DNA of 64,000 nt from the NCBI RefSeq assembly GCF_014196805.1, contig NZ_JACIEI010000001.1, positions 616,796 to 680,795 of the forward strand, given 5' to 3'. Made by a program: the position numbers and the translations under genes. This document shows, piece after piece, positions 36,632 to 46,095 of the stretch. A model generated the notes under the pieces. The model did not search any database and was not told where the DNA came from. It saw only the letters and a list, made by a program, of their open reading frames with translations. Source of the DNA: Sulfitobacter undariae (GTDB lineage Bacteria; Pseudomonadota; Alphaproteobacteria; Rhodobacterales; Rhodobacteraceae). Numbering within the stretch: the stretch's first letter is position 1; the number at the start of each line of letters is the position of its first letter.

Positions 36632-37789
36632 TCAGCTGCGCGCTGCCATGGCCTCTGCAAACCGCTCAAACAAATAGTAGCTGTCTTGCGGACCAGGGGA
36701 GGCCTCTGGGTGGTGCTGAACCGAATAGACTGGACGCCCTTCCATGCGGATGCCGCAGTTAGAGCCATCAAAGAGCGAGCGGTGCGTCTCTACCACGCCA
36801 GTCGGTAACGTCTGGGCATCTACGGCAAAGCCATGGTTCATCGAGGTGATTTCCACCTTGCCGGTTTCCATGTCTTTTACAGGGTGGTTGGCGCCGTGGT
36901 GTCCATGACTCATTTTCACAGTGCGGCCGCCCAGTGCCAGTGCAAGCATCTGGTGACCAAGGCAAATCCCGAAAACAGGTAGGTCTGATTTTTCCAGAAC
37001 ATCTTTGATCATAGGGACAGCATAAGCGCCCGTCGCAGCCGGATCGCCAGGGCCATTGGACAGGAAAACCCCGTCAGGCTGATGGGCCATGATGTCATCA
37101 TAGGTTGCTGTGGCAGGCAAAACGGTGATGTCGCAACCCGCAGAAGCAAGGCAGCGCAAGATGTTGCGCTTGGCGCCGTAGTCGATTGCGACCACCTTGT
37201 GTTTGGGGGCGGTTTGTGGGGCGTAGCCGTCGGGCCATGCCCACCGCATTTCGTTCCATTGGTACGATTGCGCACAGGTTACATCTTTGGCCAAATCCAT
37301 GCCTTCCAAACCTGTAAATCCCCGCGCTGCGGCGACCAGAGCAGCAACGTCAAATTCGCCGTCAGGGTTGTGGGCCAGCGCCGCGTGGGGTGCGCCTTGT
37401 TGGCGGATGGCGCGTGTCAGGCGACGTGTGTCAATGCCGCCAATGGCGATGCGCCCGCGTGAGGCCAGCCATGTTGACAGGTCTTGAACTGTGCGCCAGC
37501 TGCTGGGGTCTGTTGGCATCCATTTAACAACCATCCCCGAGGCAACGGGATCAGCCGTTTCATCATCTTCGGGTGTGGTGCCAGTGTTGCCGATGTGGGG
37601 AAAGGTGAATGTCACGATCTGGCCTGCATAAGACGGGTCAGTCATGATTTCCTGATAGCCCGTCATCGCTGTGTTAAAGCAGAGTTCAGCCACGGTCTGA
37701 CCTGTCGCCCCAAACCCCATGCCGTAAAAGACAGATCCATCAGCAAGTGCAAGACAGGCTGTTGGTTTGGCGGGTGCAGCGATGGCCAT
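36632..37789 (-). CDS. carA: Carbamoyl-phosphate synthase small subunit
   Basis: Glutaminase subunit of carbamoyl phosphate synthetase, feeding arginine and pyrimidine synthesis. The 385-residue protein has the class I amidotransferase nucleophile in FGICLGHQMLALALGG, the oxyanion GPGDP and the His/Glu of HHPEASPGP. AAAGGA precedes ATG 37789. carB is not in the window. Divergent from the YqeY gene. Confidence 0.98.
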   Translation of the reverse strand: MAIAAPAKPTACLALADGSVFYGMGFGATGQTVAELCFNTAMTGYQEIMTDPSYAGQIVTFTFPHIGNTGTTPEDDETADPVASGMVVKWMPTDPSSWRTVQDLSTWLASRGRIAIGGIDTRRLTRAIRQQGAPHAALAHNPDGEFDVAALVAAARGFTGLEGMDLAKDVTCAQSYQWNEMRWAWPDGYAPQTAPKHKVVAIDYGAKRNILRCLASAGCDITVLPATATYDDIMAHQPDGVFLSNGPGDPAATGAYAVPMIKDVLEKSDLPVFGICLGHQMLALALGGRTVKMSHGHHGANHPVKDMETGKVEITSMNHGFAVDAQTLPTGVVETHRSLFDGSNCGIRMEGRPVYSVQHHPEASPGPQDSYYLFERFAEAMAARS

Positions 37790-38026
37790 GGGGAAAATCC
37801 TTTTGGGGGAGGGGCCGACAAGCGGTCCGAAACATTGATGAGGTGTGATGTGCGACAGGCGGCAAACGGATGCAACCTATAGCGACCCCGAGGGAGGGTC
37901 AAGATTTGCTGATAAATGAAATAGTGTTTATAAACAGCGAGTTGTCCGCGATCTATTCGCATTGCAACTGGGCGCGCTATTGAGTAGGCTCTGCGCTCTT
38001 GGATAGACCAGCTTTAAGGGCATAAT

Positions 38027-38488
38027 ATGGATCTGCGGACACGCATCAGTACAGACCTCAAACAAGCGATGAAAGACAAAGCTGCGGAGCGTTTGTCGAC
38101 CTTGCGGCTTGTGAATGCGGCGATCAAGGACAAGGATATCGCCGCACGCGCCGAAGGCAATGACGATGGCGTCGCAGAACCAGAAGTTCTTGCGATTCTT
38201 GGCAAAATGGCCAAGCAGCGGCTGGAATCCGCACGTGCATATGAGGAAGGCGGGCGCCTTGATCTGGCAGAGCGGGAACGCTCGGAGATTGCTGTGATCG
38301 AAGAATTTTTGCCACGTCAGCTGGATGAAAAAGAAAGCACGGCAGCGGTCGAAGCCGCAGTGGCAGAAGTGGGTGCAACATCTATCCGCGACATGGGTAA
38401 GGTGATGGGCGTCCTAAAAGCCAAATACACGGGCCAGATGGATTTTGGCCGCGTGGGACCACTGCTCAAAGACCGCCTGTCAAATTAG
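38027..38488 (+). CDS. GatB/YqeY-family protein
   Basis: A 153-residue helical protein of the YqeY family, related to the tRNA-binding tail of GatB. Characteristic segments are LRLVNAAIKDKDIAAR and the AKYTGQMDFGRVGP region. The role is unclear; association with tRNA-dependent amidation is only by homology. AAGGGC precedes ATG 38027. Length normal. Confidence 0.9.
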   Translation: MDLRTRISTDLKQAMKDKAAERLSTLRLVNAAIKDKDIAARAEGNDDGVAEPEVLAILGKMAKQRLESARAYEEGGRLDLAERERSEIAVIEEFLPRQLDEKESTAAVEAAVAEVGATSIRDMGKVMGVLKAKYTGQMDFGRVGPLLKDRLSN

Positions 38489-38511
38489 GGCCGTCTAGAA
38501 TGATCCAGTGA

Positions 38512-38994
38512 TCAGCGTTTTAACGCCCGCTGTAGATCATCAAAGAGCGTGATGCGCTCTTCTTCACTCAAAAATGAACCGATCTCAACTTCGCGGCCTT
38601 GGCCGCGGAGGGTGACGTAATGAGGGATGGGGCCATCGCGATCATATTTGGTGGCTTGAACCCAGTACCGGTTGCAGACCCATTCCTGCACATCGCCTTT
38701 TGGGTTGAACCGTGTGAGCCTTGCTTCGGCTTCTCCCAAGAAAAGCTCCTCGGATATTTGACGGGCGCGGTAGTTAAACTGCAAAGCCGCATAAAGGGCC
38801 CAGACAGCCGCCAAAGTGAAAGGCAATAGAACCCAGAGTAAGGGCGAGCCGAGGAGTGGGAGGACAGGGATCGAGATTAGGGTAAATGTCGCCAGCACAA
38901 AAGCCGCCATCCCCCGCGGCGGCAGAGAGTTATGCGCCCAAAGGCGCATGGTTTGCGGTGTGCTTTGGGGCGGGGATGTCCATTCATAAGGCAT
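38512..38994 (-). CDS. DUF2244 family membrane protein
   Basis: A 160-residue protein with two membrane helices (about 27-68) and a cytosolic C-terminal domain containing LRGQGREVEIGSFLSEEER. It matches DUF2244, common in alphaproteobacteria and often near cytochrome oxidase genes. Function unknown. It faces the YqeY gene and precedes the small membrane protein and ctaD on the minus strand. Confidence 0.85.
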   Translation of the reverse strand: MPYEWTSPPQSTPQTMRLWAHNSLPPRGMAAFVLATFTLISIPVLPLLGSPLLWVLLPFTLAAVWALYAALQFNYRARQISEELFLGEAEARLTRFNPKGDVQEWVCNRYWVQATKYDRDGPIPHYVTLRGQGREVEIGSFLSEEERITLFDDLQRALKR

Positions 38995-39049
38995 AGGGTG
39001 AATTTATCCAAACCGCGCGGTCATTCAATGCGACATTCTGGGACGGGCG

Positions 39050-39493
39050 CTATTTTTGATCATGGGCCTGTTTAAGAATGAATGCGGCCCGAACTGCCAG
39101 CGTGGTGACCAGAACCAATGCGCAGAATTCGGTCAAGAGCTGCGGAAAGCTTGTCGACGTTTCCAAAAGGGCGGCTGCAACGACAAGTGACAAGGTTTCA
39201 ATCAACACGACATCCACTTGGGAATCGGGCAGGGGGCAGAGCTGTTCTATCACCCAATAGGCAGGGGTGAGTAGTGCAAGCCCCGCAATCGCATAGCCCA
39301 ATGGTGAAAGAGCTGTTGAATAAGATGTGTCTGTGCTGCCAAGAATCAGGTTTGGGCTTTGAGTGGCGAGAGTGACTGTCACGGCACATAACCCAAACAG
39401 TAGTAGGGTCAGATGGGCCGCTGGGCTGACCTGCAACTGCCTTGCGATCAACTGTGGTACTGGCAGTGCCAGACACATCAACACTATCAACAT
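39050..39493 (-). CDS. Small integral membrane protein, unknown function
   Basis: A 147-residue protein with four hydrophobic helices and little else. ATG 39493 has AAAGGAT upstream in the correct place. It lies between DUF2244 and ctaD on the same strand, but a ctaD terminator separates it from ctaD. I do not recognise the family; no catalytic motif is visible. Confidence 0.65.
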   Translation of the reverse strand: MLIVLMCLALPVPQLIARQLQVSPAAHLTLLLFGLCAVTVTLATQSPNLILGSTDTSYSTALSPLGYAIAGLALLTPAYWVIEQLCPLPDSQVDVVLIETLSLVVAAALLETSTSFPQLLTEFCALVLVTTLAVRAAFILKQAHDQK

Positions 39494-39556
39494 GGGGAAT
39501 CCTTTGCGCAGCAGTATGTGAGGGTCTTACGCGAGCAGCCCTGCCGATGCATCAAC

Positions 39557-39589
39557 GAAAAAGGGCCCCAACCGCCGTTGGAGCCCTTT
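39557..39589 (-). terminator. ctaD intrinsic terminator
   Basis: On the minus strand AAAGGGCTCCAAC pairs with GTTGGGGCCCTTT (13 pairs, one wobble) around a four-base loop, followed by further T. It lies 24 bases after the ctaD stop. Confidence 0.9.
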
Positions 39590-39612
39590 GTAGGTTTTAC
39601 AGTATCACGCCT

Positions 39613-41286
39613 TTAGTGGCTGTGCTGTTTGTCCCAGTCTTCGCGTTTTGGAAGCTGTTCGAACGTATGCTCTGGTGGTGGGCAAGGAAGTGTCCATTCC
39701 AGTGTATCCGCGAATTCGTTCCATGGGTTGTTGACCGTGACGCGTGCGCCGCGTGTTAATGTCCAAGCCATCACACCAAAGAAGAAGATGAACGAACCGA
39801 AGGACAAGAACGCGCCCATGCTCGACCACCAGTTCCAATATGCAAATGCATCAGGATAGTCGATGTAACGACGTGGCATGCCCTGACGACCCAAGAAGTG
39901 TTGTGGGAAGAAGGTCAGGTTTGCACCGATAAACATGGTCCAGAAGTGAACTTTGCCCGCCAATTCAGGGTACATACGGCCCGTGAATTTTGGCAGGTAA
40001 AAGTAGATACCTGCAAAGATAGCAAAGATCGCGCCCAAGGACATTACGTAGTGGAAGTGCGCAACCACATAGTAGGTGTCATGGTAATAACGGTCTACTG
40101 CGGCTTGGGACAACACGATGCCTGTAACGCCACCAACGGTGAACAGGAACAAGAAACCGAATGCCCAAAGCATAGGTGTTTTAAACTCAACCGAGCCGCC
40201 CCACATTGTGGCGATCCAGCTGAACACTTTAACACCTGTCGGCACCGCAATAACCATGGTGGCTAACATAAAGTAAGCCTGTTGGTTCAGCGACATACCC
40301 ACTGTGTACATGTGGTGTGCCCAAACGACAAAGCCCAATACACCGATTGCGATGATCGCCCAAACCATTGGCAGGTAGCCAAAGATCGGTTTGCGCGAGA
40401 ATGTCGCGATCACGTGAGAGATGATGCCAAAGCCGGGCATAATGATGATGTAAACTTCGGGGTGACCAAAGAACCACAGGATGTGTTGATACAGAATTGG
40501 ATCACCACCGCCAGCAGGGTCAAAGAAGGTAAAGCCGAAGTTACGGTCCATCAGCAGCATGGTGATTGCACCTGCCAGAACAGGCAAAGACAAAAGGATC
40601 AGCCAGCTTGTGACAAAGATCGACCATGCGAACAGCGGCACTTTGAACAAAGTCATGCCAGGGGCGCGCATGTTCAAGAAGGTTGTGATCATGTTGATCG
40701 CGCCGAGGATCGAAGAGGCACCAGAAACGTGAACCGCGAAAATCGCGAAGTCCATCGACATGCCGCCTTCTTTTACCGACAGCGGCGGATACAGAACCCA
40801 GCCAACACCGGAACCGGCCTGACCGTTACCGCCTGGCAGCAAGACAGAGCAAACAGCCAATGTTGTGCCAGCTACATAGAGCCAGAACGACAGGTTGTTC
40901 ATCCGGGGGAAAGCCATGTCAGGCGCGCCGATTTGCAGGGGCATCAAATAGTTGCCGAAACCGCCAAAGAGGGCAGGAATAACAACAAAGAACATCATCA
41001 AGATACCGTGACCGGTAATCAAAACGTTCCAGAGGTGTCCGTTTGGCGTACAGGTTGCGGTGGAATCAGCGATTAAGCGCGCGCCTTCCATACACATGTA
41101 TTGAACACCGGGGTTCATCAGCTCAAGACGCATATAGATCGTAAAGCCGACCGATATGAACCCGACAAAAGCGGAGACGATCAGGTATAGAATACCGATG
41201 TCTTTGTGGTTTGTGGACATAAACCAACGCGTAAAGAACCCGCGTTCGTCTTCGTGATCATGCCCGTGAATGGCTGCGTCTGCCAT
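39613..41286 (-). CDS. ctaD: Cytochrome c oxidase subunit I (aa3 type)
   Basis: Catalytic subunit of the aa3 oxidase, holding haem a and the haem a3-CuB centre. The 557-residue protein has twelve membrane helices. Histidine ligands are in the helix [13 protein letters not shown] block, the CuB block [17 protein letters not shown] (His-Glu-Tyr), HHMYTVG and [17 protein letters not shown] lies right before ATG 41286. Subunits II and III are elsewhere, as is usual in this group. Confidence 0.98.
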   Translation of the reverse strand: MADAAIHGHDHEDERGFFTRWFMSTNHKDIGILYLIVSAFVGFISVGFTIYMRLELMNPGVQYMCMEGARLIADSTATCTPNGHLWNVLITGHGILMMFFVVIPALFGGFGNYLMPLQIGAPDMAFPRMNNLSFWLYVAGTTLAVCSVLLPGGNGQAGSGVGWVLYPPLSVKEGGMSMDFAIFAVHVSGASSILGAINMITTFLNMRAPGMTLFKVPLFAWSIFVTSWLILLSLPVLAGAITMLLMDRNFGFTFFDPAGGGDPILYQHILWFFGHPEVYIIIMPGFGIISHVIATFSRKPIFGYLPMVWAIIAIGVLGFVVWAHHMYTVGMSLNQQAYFMLATMVIAVPTGVKVFSWIATMWGGSVEFKTPMLWAFGFLFLFTVGGVTGIVLSQAAVDRYYHDTYYVVAHFHYVMSLGAIFAIFAGIYFYLPKFTGRMYPELAGKVHFWTMFIGANLTFFPQHFLGRQGMPRRYIDYPDAFAYWNWWSSMGAFLSFGSFIFFFGVMAWTLTRGARVTVNNPWNEFADTLEWTLPCPPPEHTFEQLPKREDWDKQHSH

Positions 41287-41592
41287 GCGGCGCCTCCTCA
41301 GCTATTATTAAAATGCACATACGTCTTTTAGGAAAACGCGGTGCGGACCTAGCACTGCTTCTAAAAGCAAGTGGTCGGTAGGGCAATGGGCGCATTGGTC
41401 GCCGCGAGAAGTATTTTCAACCCTGTGCCGCTGAAATTTGTTCATTTTTACGTTAGATGGCTTTGCATTGTGCACTCTGATAAATTTGGAGGTTCGTTGT
41501 TGCATGTTAGGGTTGCTATAAGGGGGAAGTGTGAGTTTTTGGTGAACTCGGGACTCATTTGTAGTGCGAATCGAAATGCGCCATGGCGCGGC
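41287..41592. other. Intergenic region upstream of ctaD
   Basis: About 306 bases between ctaD and lipB, both on the minus strand; it should carry the ctaD promoter. I saw no convincing small gene, tRNA or strong repeat, only short open frames without Shine-Dalgarno. Confidence 0.5.
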
Positions 41593-42258
41593 TCAGATAG
41601 GCTCTGGCGCTTCGCCAAAGGTGTCTTGAAAGGACTGGCGCAGCGCCAGATCAAGGTCTTCCATCATCACGGGCAAGCCTAAATCGACCAAGCTGGTGAC
41701 GCCGTGCTGTGAAATCCCGCAGGGCACAATCCCAGTAAAATGGTTTAAGTCAGGCTCAACATTTATTGAAATGCCATGGTAGCTGACCCATTTGCGCAAG
41801 CGGATGCCAATGGCGGCAATTTTATCTTCGGCGGGTTGGCCTGTGATGGTTTGCGGTTTGTCGGGGCGGGTGACCCAGACACCGACACGGCCATCACGCA
41901 ATTCACCCGTGATGTTGAATTGGGCCAATGTGGCAATGACCCAAGCCTCAAGCTCTTGCACAAAACGTCGCACATCGCGGCCACGCGCGCCAACGTCCAG
42001 CATGACATAAGCCACACGTTGCCCCGGGCCATGATAAGTATACTGACCACCGCGTTTGGTTGCAAAAACGTCAAAGCGATCTGGGTCGGTGAGGTCTTGC
42101 GCCTTGGCGGATGTGCCCGCAGTATATAACGGCGGGTGCTCAACCAGCCAGATGCACTCATTCGCTGATCCATCAAGAATCGCCGCGACACGTGCTTCCA
42201 TCCAGTTTTCGGCATCCCGAAATCCGGTGAGGCCAGGGGAGGTGATCCATTCAATCAT
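41593..42258 (-). CDS. lipB: Lipoyl(octanoyl) transferase LipB
   Basis: Transfers octanoate from acyl carrier protein to the lipoyl domains of 2-oxoacid dehydrogenases and the glycine cleavage system. The 221-residue protein has [18 protein letters not shown], the catalytic Lys in [13 protein letters not shown] and the active-site Cys in GIVPCGI. ATG 42258. It faces away from the tRNA-Leu gene. Confidence 0.96.
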   Translation of the reverse strand: MIEWITSPGLTGFRDAENWMEARVAAILDGSANECIWLVEHPPLYTAGTSAKAQDLTDPDRFDVFATKRGGQYTYHGPGQRVAYVMLDVGARGRDVRRFVQELEAWVIATLAQFNITGELRDGRVGVWVTRPDKPQTITGQPAEDKIAAIGIRLRKWVSYHGISINVEPDLNHFTGIVPCGISQHGVTSLVDLGLPVMMEDLDLALRQSFQDTFGEAPEPI

Positions 42259-42405
42259 GTGGCGTATCTACTGTGAGGCTCTGCGTGAGGGAAGGGGGAT
42301 TGGGTGTATGGAAGTCATTCAATTTGGAAGCCTGACGTTTTCTTGCAATTTGCCTCTTGAGCTATGCTGCAACCCACGCTATTGCAATCGGACCATCCAT
42401 GACGT

Positions 42406-42491
42406 GCGGTCGTGGCGGAATGGTAGACGCGCAGCGTTGAGGTCGCTGTGGGGTAACACCCGTGAGAGTTCGAGTCTCTCCGACCGCACCA
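42406..42491 (+). tRNA. tRNA-Leu (anticodon GAG)
   Basis: Acceptor arm GCGGTCG (42406-42412) pairs with CGACCGC (42481-42487), discriminator A, and encoded CCA to 42491. The anticodon stem CAGCG/CGCTG closes the loop TTGAGGT, giving GAG. A long variable arm fits a class II tRNA. Reads CUC and CUU. Confidence 0.97.
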
Positions 42492-42582
42492 CAACTTCTG
42501 TTGTACGACTATATTTAATTAGCTAACAAGCGCTTGCGTTGTTGTTCAGGACACTTTCTGGGACACAAACGAGACACTGCCA

Positions 42583-43469
42583 GTGACGATGACGATGAGA
42601 CTCAAGTATATCGACGAGCTAAGCGGAGGCCGTAAAAGATTCCGCAGACGGTGGGCCAAGGATGTAGCCGAGGTTAGAGGCGAAACATTCTTCCAGGAGC
42701 CGCTCAAAGCCCTGACAGATGCTAATCTGGTGGCTGAACACACAGCACTTCTGAAGGAATTTGATGCCGCTGTAGCGGCCCACAGGCACACTTTTGAAGA
42801 GTGTGAGCAAGCATCTCCAAGAGTTCTCTGGCATGAAGCCCAGAAAGAAGCTGAAAAGCTGCTTGAAGGGTCCTAGGGGGGAGGAGTGGTCAGACAAGTA
42901 TTGGCTGCAAGTTGCGCTCCTAGCGCCACTTTCCGCGTGAAGCGCGAAAGTGCTGGCCTCAATGCTGTGTTGTGACTTGGTTCCCAACGCAAGCCTATCG
43001 CCCTTGGAGACGTAAGTGCGGGAGAGGGCGATAGGCGGGATGTATTTACACTCTCTTGATAGTATATCCTTTTAAGTGATTAACCGACGCCAAACACTGC
43101 TGTGAAGCAGTCATCCCGACAAACGAGCGCGGTACAAACCGCTGATCTTATCGCGGCGCTTCTCAAGCGGTGCGAAATGTCAGGGAGCAGATTGGTGCGC
43201 TGGACTTCGACATTCACAGTTGGCGCTATAATGCGGCGTGTGAGCTGTTGGAGGCAGGGTGCAGTGACGATCTTATCGCCGCTGTGACAGGTCAAAGCCC
43301 CGCGATAGTTTTGCACTACACAAAGAAGGTTCGGCAGAAGATGCGGGCCATTCAGGCACAGCAAAAAAGAACAGAACAAAAAACGGAATGTTTAGACGTT
43401 TGTTTAGACTTTCATCTGGGCTGGATCGATCGATCTACTAAGTCATTGAAAGTAAATGGAGGCGAGTAG
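42583..43469 (+). pseudogene. Decayed tyrosine recombinase (integrase) between two tRNA genes
   Basis: Two fragments in different frames fit one ancestral phage-type integrase. The left part, about 42595-42876, starts MRLKYIDELSGGRKRFRRRW, the DUF6538-like N-terminal arm of Roseobacter integrases. The right part, about 43146-43469, holds FDIHSWRYNAACELL (the HxxR box) and IVLHYTKKVRQK (the catalytic Tyr). The central catalytic domain, including the first Arg, is missing, and stops and frame changes lie between. The right fragment's stop codon falls inside tRNA-Cys. This is the remnant of an element integrated at a tRNA. Confidence 0.8.
42993..43036. repeat. 12-bp perfect inverted repeat inside the integrase remnant
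   Basis: GCCTATCGCCCT (42993-43004) and AGGGCGATAGGC (43025-43036) are perfect arms with a 20-base spacer. It lies in non-coding DNA between the integrase fragments. It may be an attachment or excisionase site or a terminator relic; no T run follows. Confidence 0.85.
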
Positions 43470-43530
43470 GAGAATCGAACTCCTGTACACGGATTTGCAA
43501 TCCGCTGCGTAACCACTCCGCCAACTCGCC
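43457..43530 (-). tRNA. tRNA-Cys (anticodon GCA)
   Basis: On the minus strand GGCGAGT (43530-43524) pairs with ACTCGCC (43467-43461), discriminator U and encoded CCA at 43459-43457. The loop TTGCAAA in GCGGA/TCCGT gives anticodon GCA. The U73 discriminator is the Cys identity base. The 74-nucleotide length is normal. Confidence 0.97.
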
Positions 43531-43750
43531 TAAGGTTTTTGTGTATTAGAGTCTCTATGATAAAGCTGCAAGGGGGTAACGTCACGATAGATTGGCCGAA
43601 ATGTATTTTTTAGCCGTATTCGTGATTTGTTCTGGCATAATCAGCCATATGGCGCAGGCCGAACATTCCCGTTGGAAGTGGCGTTGCTGCTTGCTTGGGA
43701 TTGTGGCACATTGGGGGCTAACAGGATTCTGCAAAGATGAGTTTTCCCCC

Positions 43751-44404
43751 ATGACCGATTTTTCAAAAAGACGTACGATGATGGTCGATACGCAAGTGCG
43801 CCCTTCTGATGTTACAAAATTCCCCATCATTGAAGCGATGTTGACTGTCGCCCGCGAGGACTTCGTGCCTGTGGCCAAGCGCGAAGCTGCATATGTTGGT
43901 GAAAACCTTGATCTGGGGCAGGGACGCATGTTGCTTGAGCCGCGTACGTTGGCCAAAATGCTGGACGCATTGGCGATTGGCGGGGATGAACTGGTGTTGG
44001 ATGTGGCTTGTGGCCTTGGGTATTCAACAGCGGTGATTGCGCGCATGGCTCAGGCGGTTGTTGCTGTTGAGCAAGACGCGGATATGGCGCGTGAAGCGCA
44101 GGATGCGCTGATGGCGGCGGGCGCTGACAATGCGGTGGTGCAAGAAGCGGTGCTGTCTGAGGGCGCACCACAGCATGGCCCTTACGACGTTATTGTACTG
44201 CAAGGCGGCGTTGTAGATATCCCAACGGCTTTGACAGACCAGCTGAAAGAAGGCGGTCGAATCGCTGCGTTGTTTATGGATGGTGCATTGGGCGAAGTAC
44301 GTTTGGGATACAAACGTGCAGGTAAGGTTAGTTGGCGTTTAGGGTTTAATGCGACAGCTCCTGTGCTGCCGGGTTTTGGCAAAGAGACTGTATTCTCACT
44401 GTGA
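43751..44404 (+). CDS. Protein-L-isoaspartate O-methyltransferase-like protein
   Basis: From ATG 43751 it has 217 residues with the methyltransferase motif I LDVACGLGYSTAVIARM (about 78-94). The PCMT fold is evident, but motif I differs from the canonical repair enzyme, so the target may not be isoaspartate. In Rhodobacterales this gene commonly precedes tolC, as here (76 bases). tRNA-Cys is divergent. Its role in repair is therefore inferred. Confidence 0.8.
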   Translation: MTDFSKRRTMMVDTQVRPSDVTKFPIIEAMLTVAREDFVPVAKREAAYVGENLDLGQGRMLLEPRTLAKMLDALAIGGDELVLDVACGLGYSTAVIARMAQAVVAVEQDADMAREAQDALMAAGADNAVVQEAVLSEGAPQHGPYDVIVLQGGVVDIPTALTDQLKEGGRIAALFMDGALGEVRLGYKRAGKVSWRLGFNATAPVLPGFGKETVFSL

Positions 44405-44479
44405 TTGCCAGTTTTGGCATAAATAGACATGACGGAAGCCGGATCGGTTAGATCTGTTTCCGAAACGGAGGCCTAAGCA

Positions 44480-45919
44480 ATGGCGTTTAAGAATTTGAAT
44501 TCGGCGGCCAAACGGGCTGTTCGGGGCGGCATGTTTGTTGCTGTAATGTTTGCGGTCGGGGGGCTGGGCGCACCTGCTGCCCGGGCCGAGACTTTGGCTG
44601 ACGCATTGGTCAGCGCATATAAACATTCAGGACTTCTGGAACAAAATCGTGCTCTTCTTAGGGTTGCGGATGAAGATGTCGCTGCGGCGGGCGCTGCGTT
44701 GGAACCTGTTTTGCGCTGGACCGCCAGCATCACCCAGAGCCTCGGGCGCGGGCAATCATCTTTGGCATTCGGCGCGGTAAGCTCGGACAGTTTGGTTGCC
44801 AGCGGTTCATTGATCGCGGAGCTTTTGCTCTATGATGGCGGGGCGACAAGTCTGGGTATCGAAGTTGCCAAAGAGACCGTTCTTGCCACGCGTCAGCAGT
44901 TGGTCGGGATTGAGCAGCTGGTATTGTTGCGCGGTGTTCAGGCTTACATGGGCGTTATTGAAGCGGGTGAATTTGTCCAGCTACGTCAGAATAACACGCG
45001 GGTGCTCACCCAAGAGTTGAGCGCGGCGCAGAACCGTTTTGAAGTCGGTGAAGTGACCCGCACCGATGTGGCGCTGGCACAGGCACAATTGGCCGAGGCG
45101 CGTAGCGGGCTGGCGACGGCTCAAGGCAACCTGTCAATTGCAATCGAAGAATATCGCAACGTCATCGGGCGCAAACCCGGACGGCTTTCACCTCCGCCAA
45201 AGCTGCCGACACTTGATAGCAATATCGACACAGCAAAAGGGTTGGCCGTGCGGTCGCATCCCGACATGCGCGCCGTACAGCACAAAGTGACAGCGACGGA
45301 ATTGGCCATCAAACGTGCAGAAGCAGCCAAGCGCCCTCGGGTGGGGGTGCAAGGCGCACTGACGCTGAGCGATAACCTCGACAGCAGTAATTTTAGTACA
45401 GGTGCCAGCGTCGGCATCAATGCGACGGGCACATTGTATCAAGGTGGCGCGCGGTCTTCTGCAGTACGCGCAGCGCAGGCGCGCCGTGATGCTGAGCGTG
45501 GAAACCTACATGTCGTGCGTAATAATATTCAGCAGAACGTAGGGAACGCCTATGCTCGGCTAAGTTCAGCACGGGCTTCTATTGCCGCATCCGAGCAGCA
45601 AATCCGTGCCGCACGTATCGCATTCCGGGGTGTTCGCGAAGAGGCGACACTGGGCGCACGGACCACGTTGGACGTGCTGGATGCAGAGCAGGCGCAACTG
45701 GATGCCGAAGCTGCGCGCATATCTGCTCAGACGCAACTTTATAATGCGGCCTATGGCGTCTTGGCCGCCACGGGTCGGTTAACGGCGCAGGGCTTGCGGT
45801 TGCCTGTGCAACAGTATGACGTGAACGAATACTACAATTTGGTTAAAGACAGCCCGACAGCCCAATCCAAGCAGGGGGCCCAATTGGATCGCGTGCTAAA
45901 GGGATTGCAGCGGGACTGA
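44480..45919 (+). CDS. tolC: TolC-family outer membrane efflux protein
   Basis: A 479-residue outer membrane channel for type I secretion and efflux, with a signal peptide (cleavage near AARAET), two OEP repeats with long helices (for example EVTRTDVALAQAQLAEARSG and GARTTLDVLDAEQAQLDAEA), and 38-residue-scale coiled-coil segments. GGAGG precedes ATG 44480. It follows the methyltransferase on the same strand. Confidence 0.93.
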   Translation: MAFKNLNSAAKRAVRGGMFVAVMFAVGGLGAPAARAETLADALVSAYKHSGLLEQNRALLRVADEDVAAAGAALEPVLRWTASITQSLGRGQSSLAFGAVSSDSLVASGSLIAELLLYDGGATSLGIEVAKETVLATRQQLVGIEQLVLLRGVQAYMGVIEAGEFVQLRQNNTRVLTQELSAAQNRFEVGEVTRTDVALAQAQLAEARSGLATAQGNLSIAIEEYRNVIGRKPGRLSPPPKLPTLDSNIDTAKGLAVRSHPDMRAVQHKVTATELAIKRAEAAKRPRVGVQGALTLSDNLDSSNFSTGASVGINATGTLYQGGARSSAVRAAQARRDAERGNLHVVRNNIQQNVGNAYARLSSARASIAASEQQIRAARIAFRGVREEATLGARTTLDVLDAEQAQLDAEAARISAQTQLYNAAYGVLAATGRLTAQGLRLPVQQYDVNEYYNLVKDSPTAQSKQGAQLDRVLKGLQRD

Positions 45920-45942
45920 ATTCGGCCCTGACTGAGTAATAA

Positions 45943-45972
45943 ACGGGTCGCTTCGTCTGGGCGGCCCGTTTT
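45943..45972 (+). terminator. tolC intrinsic terminator
   Basis: ACGGGTCGC (45943-45951) pairs with GCGGCCCGT (45961-45969) with one wobble, then TTT follows. It lies 24 bases after the tolC stop. Confidence 0.85.
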
Positions 45973-46095
45973 CTATTGGGAATGTTGTGCCATCATGAGG
46001 GTAACAGTCAAATTTTATCATTTTAAACGATTTTCGCCCCATTGTGAGAATCTGATCTACGCGTTACTTTGACCTCGATTAGAGAGTGGTGAAAA

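Noticed and set aside
42889..42957. CACTTTC...GAAAGTG short palindrome near the integrase relic
   Set aside because: The inner part does not pair cleanly; no functional context beyond decaying DNA.
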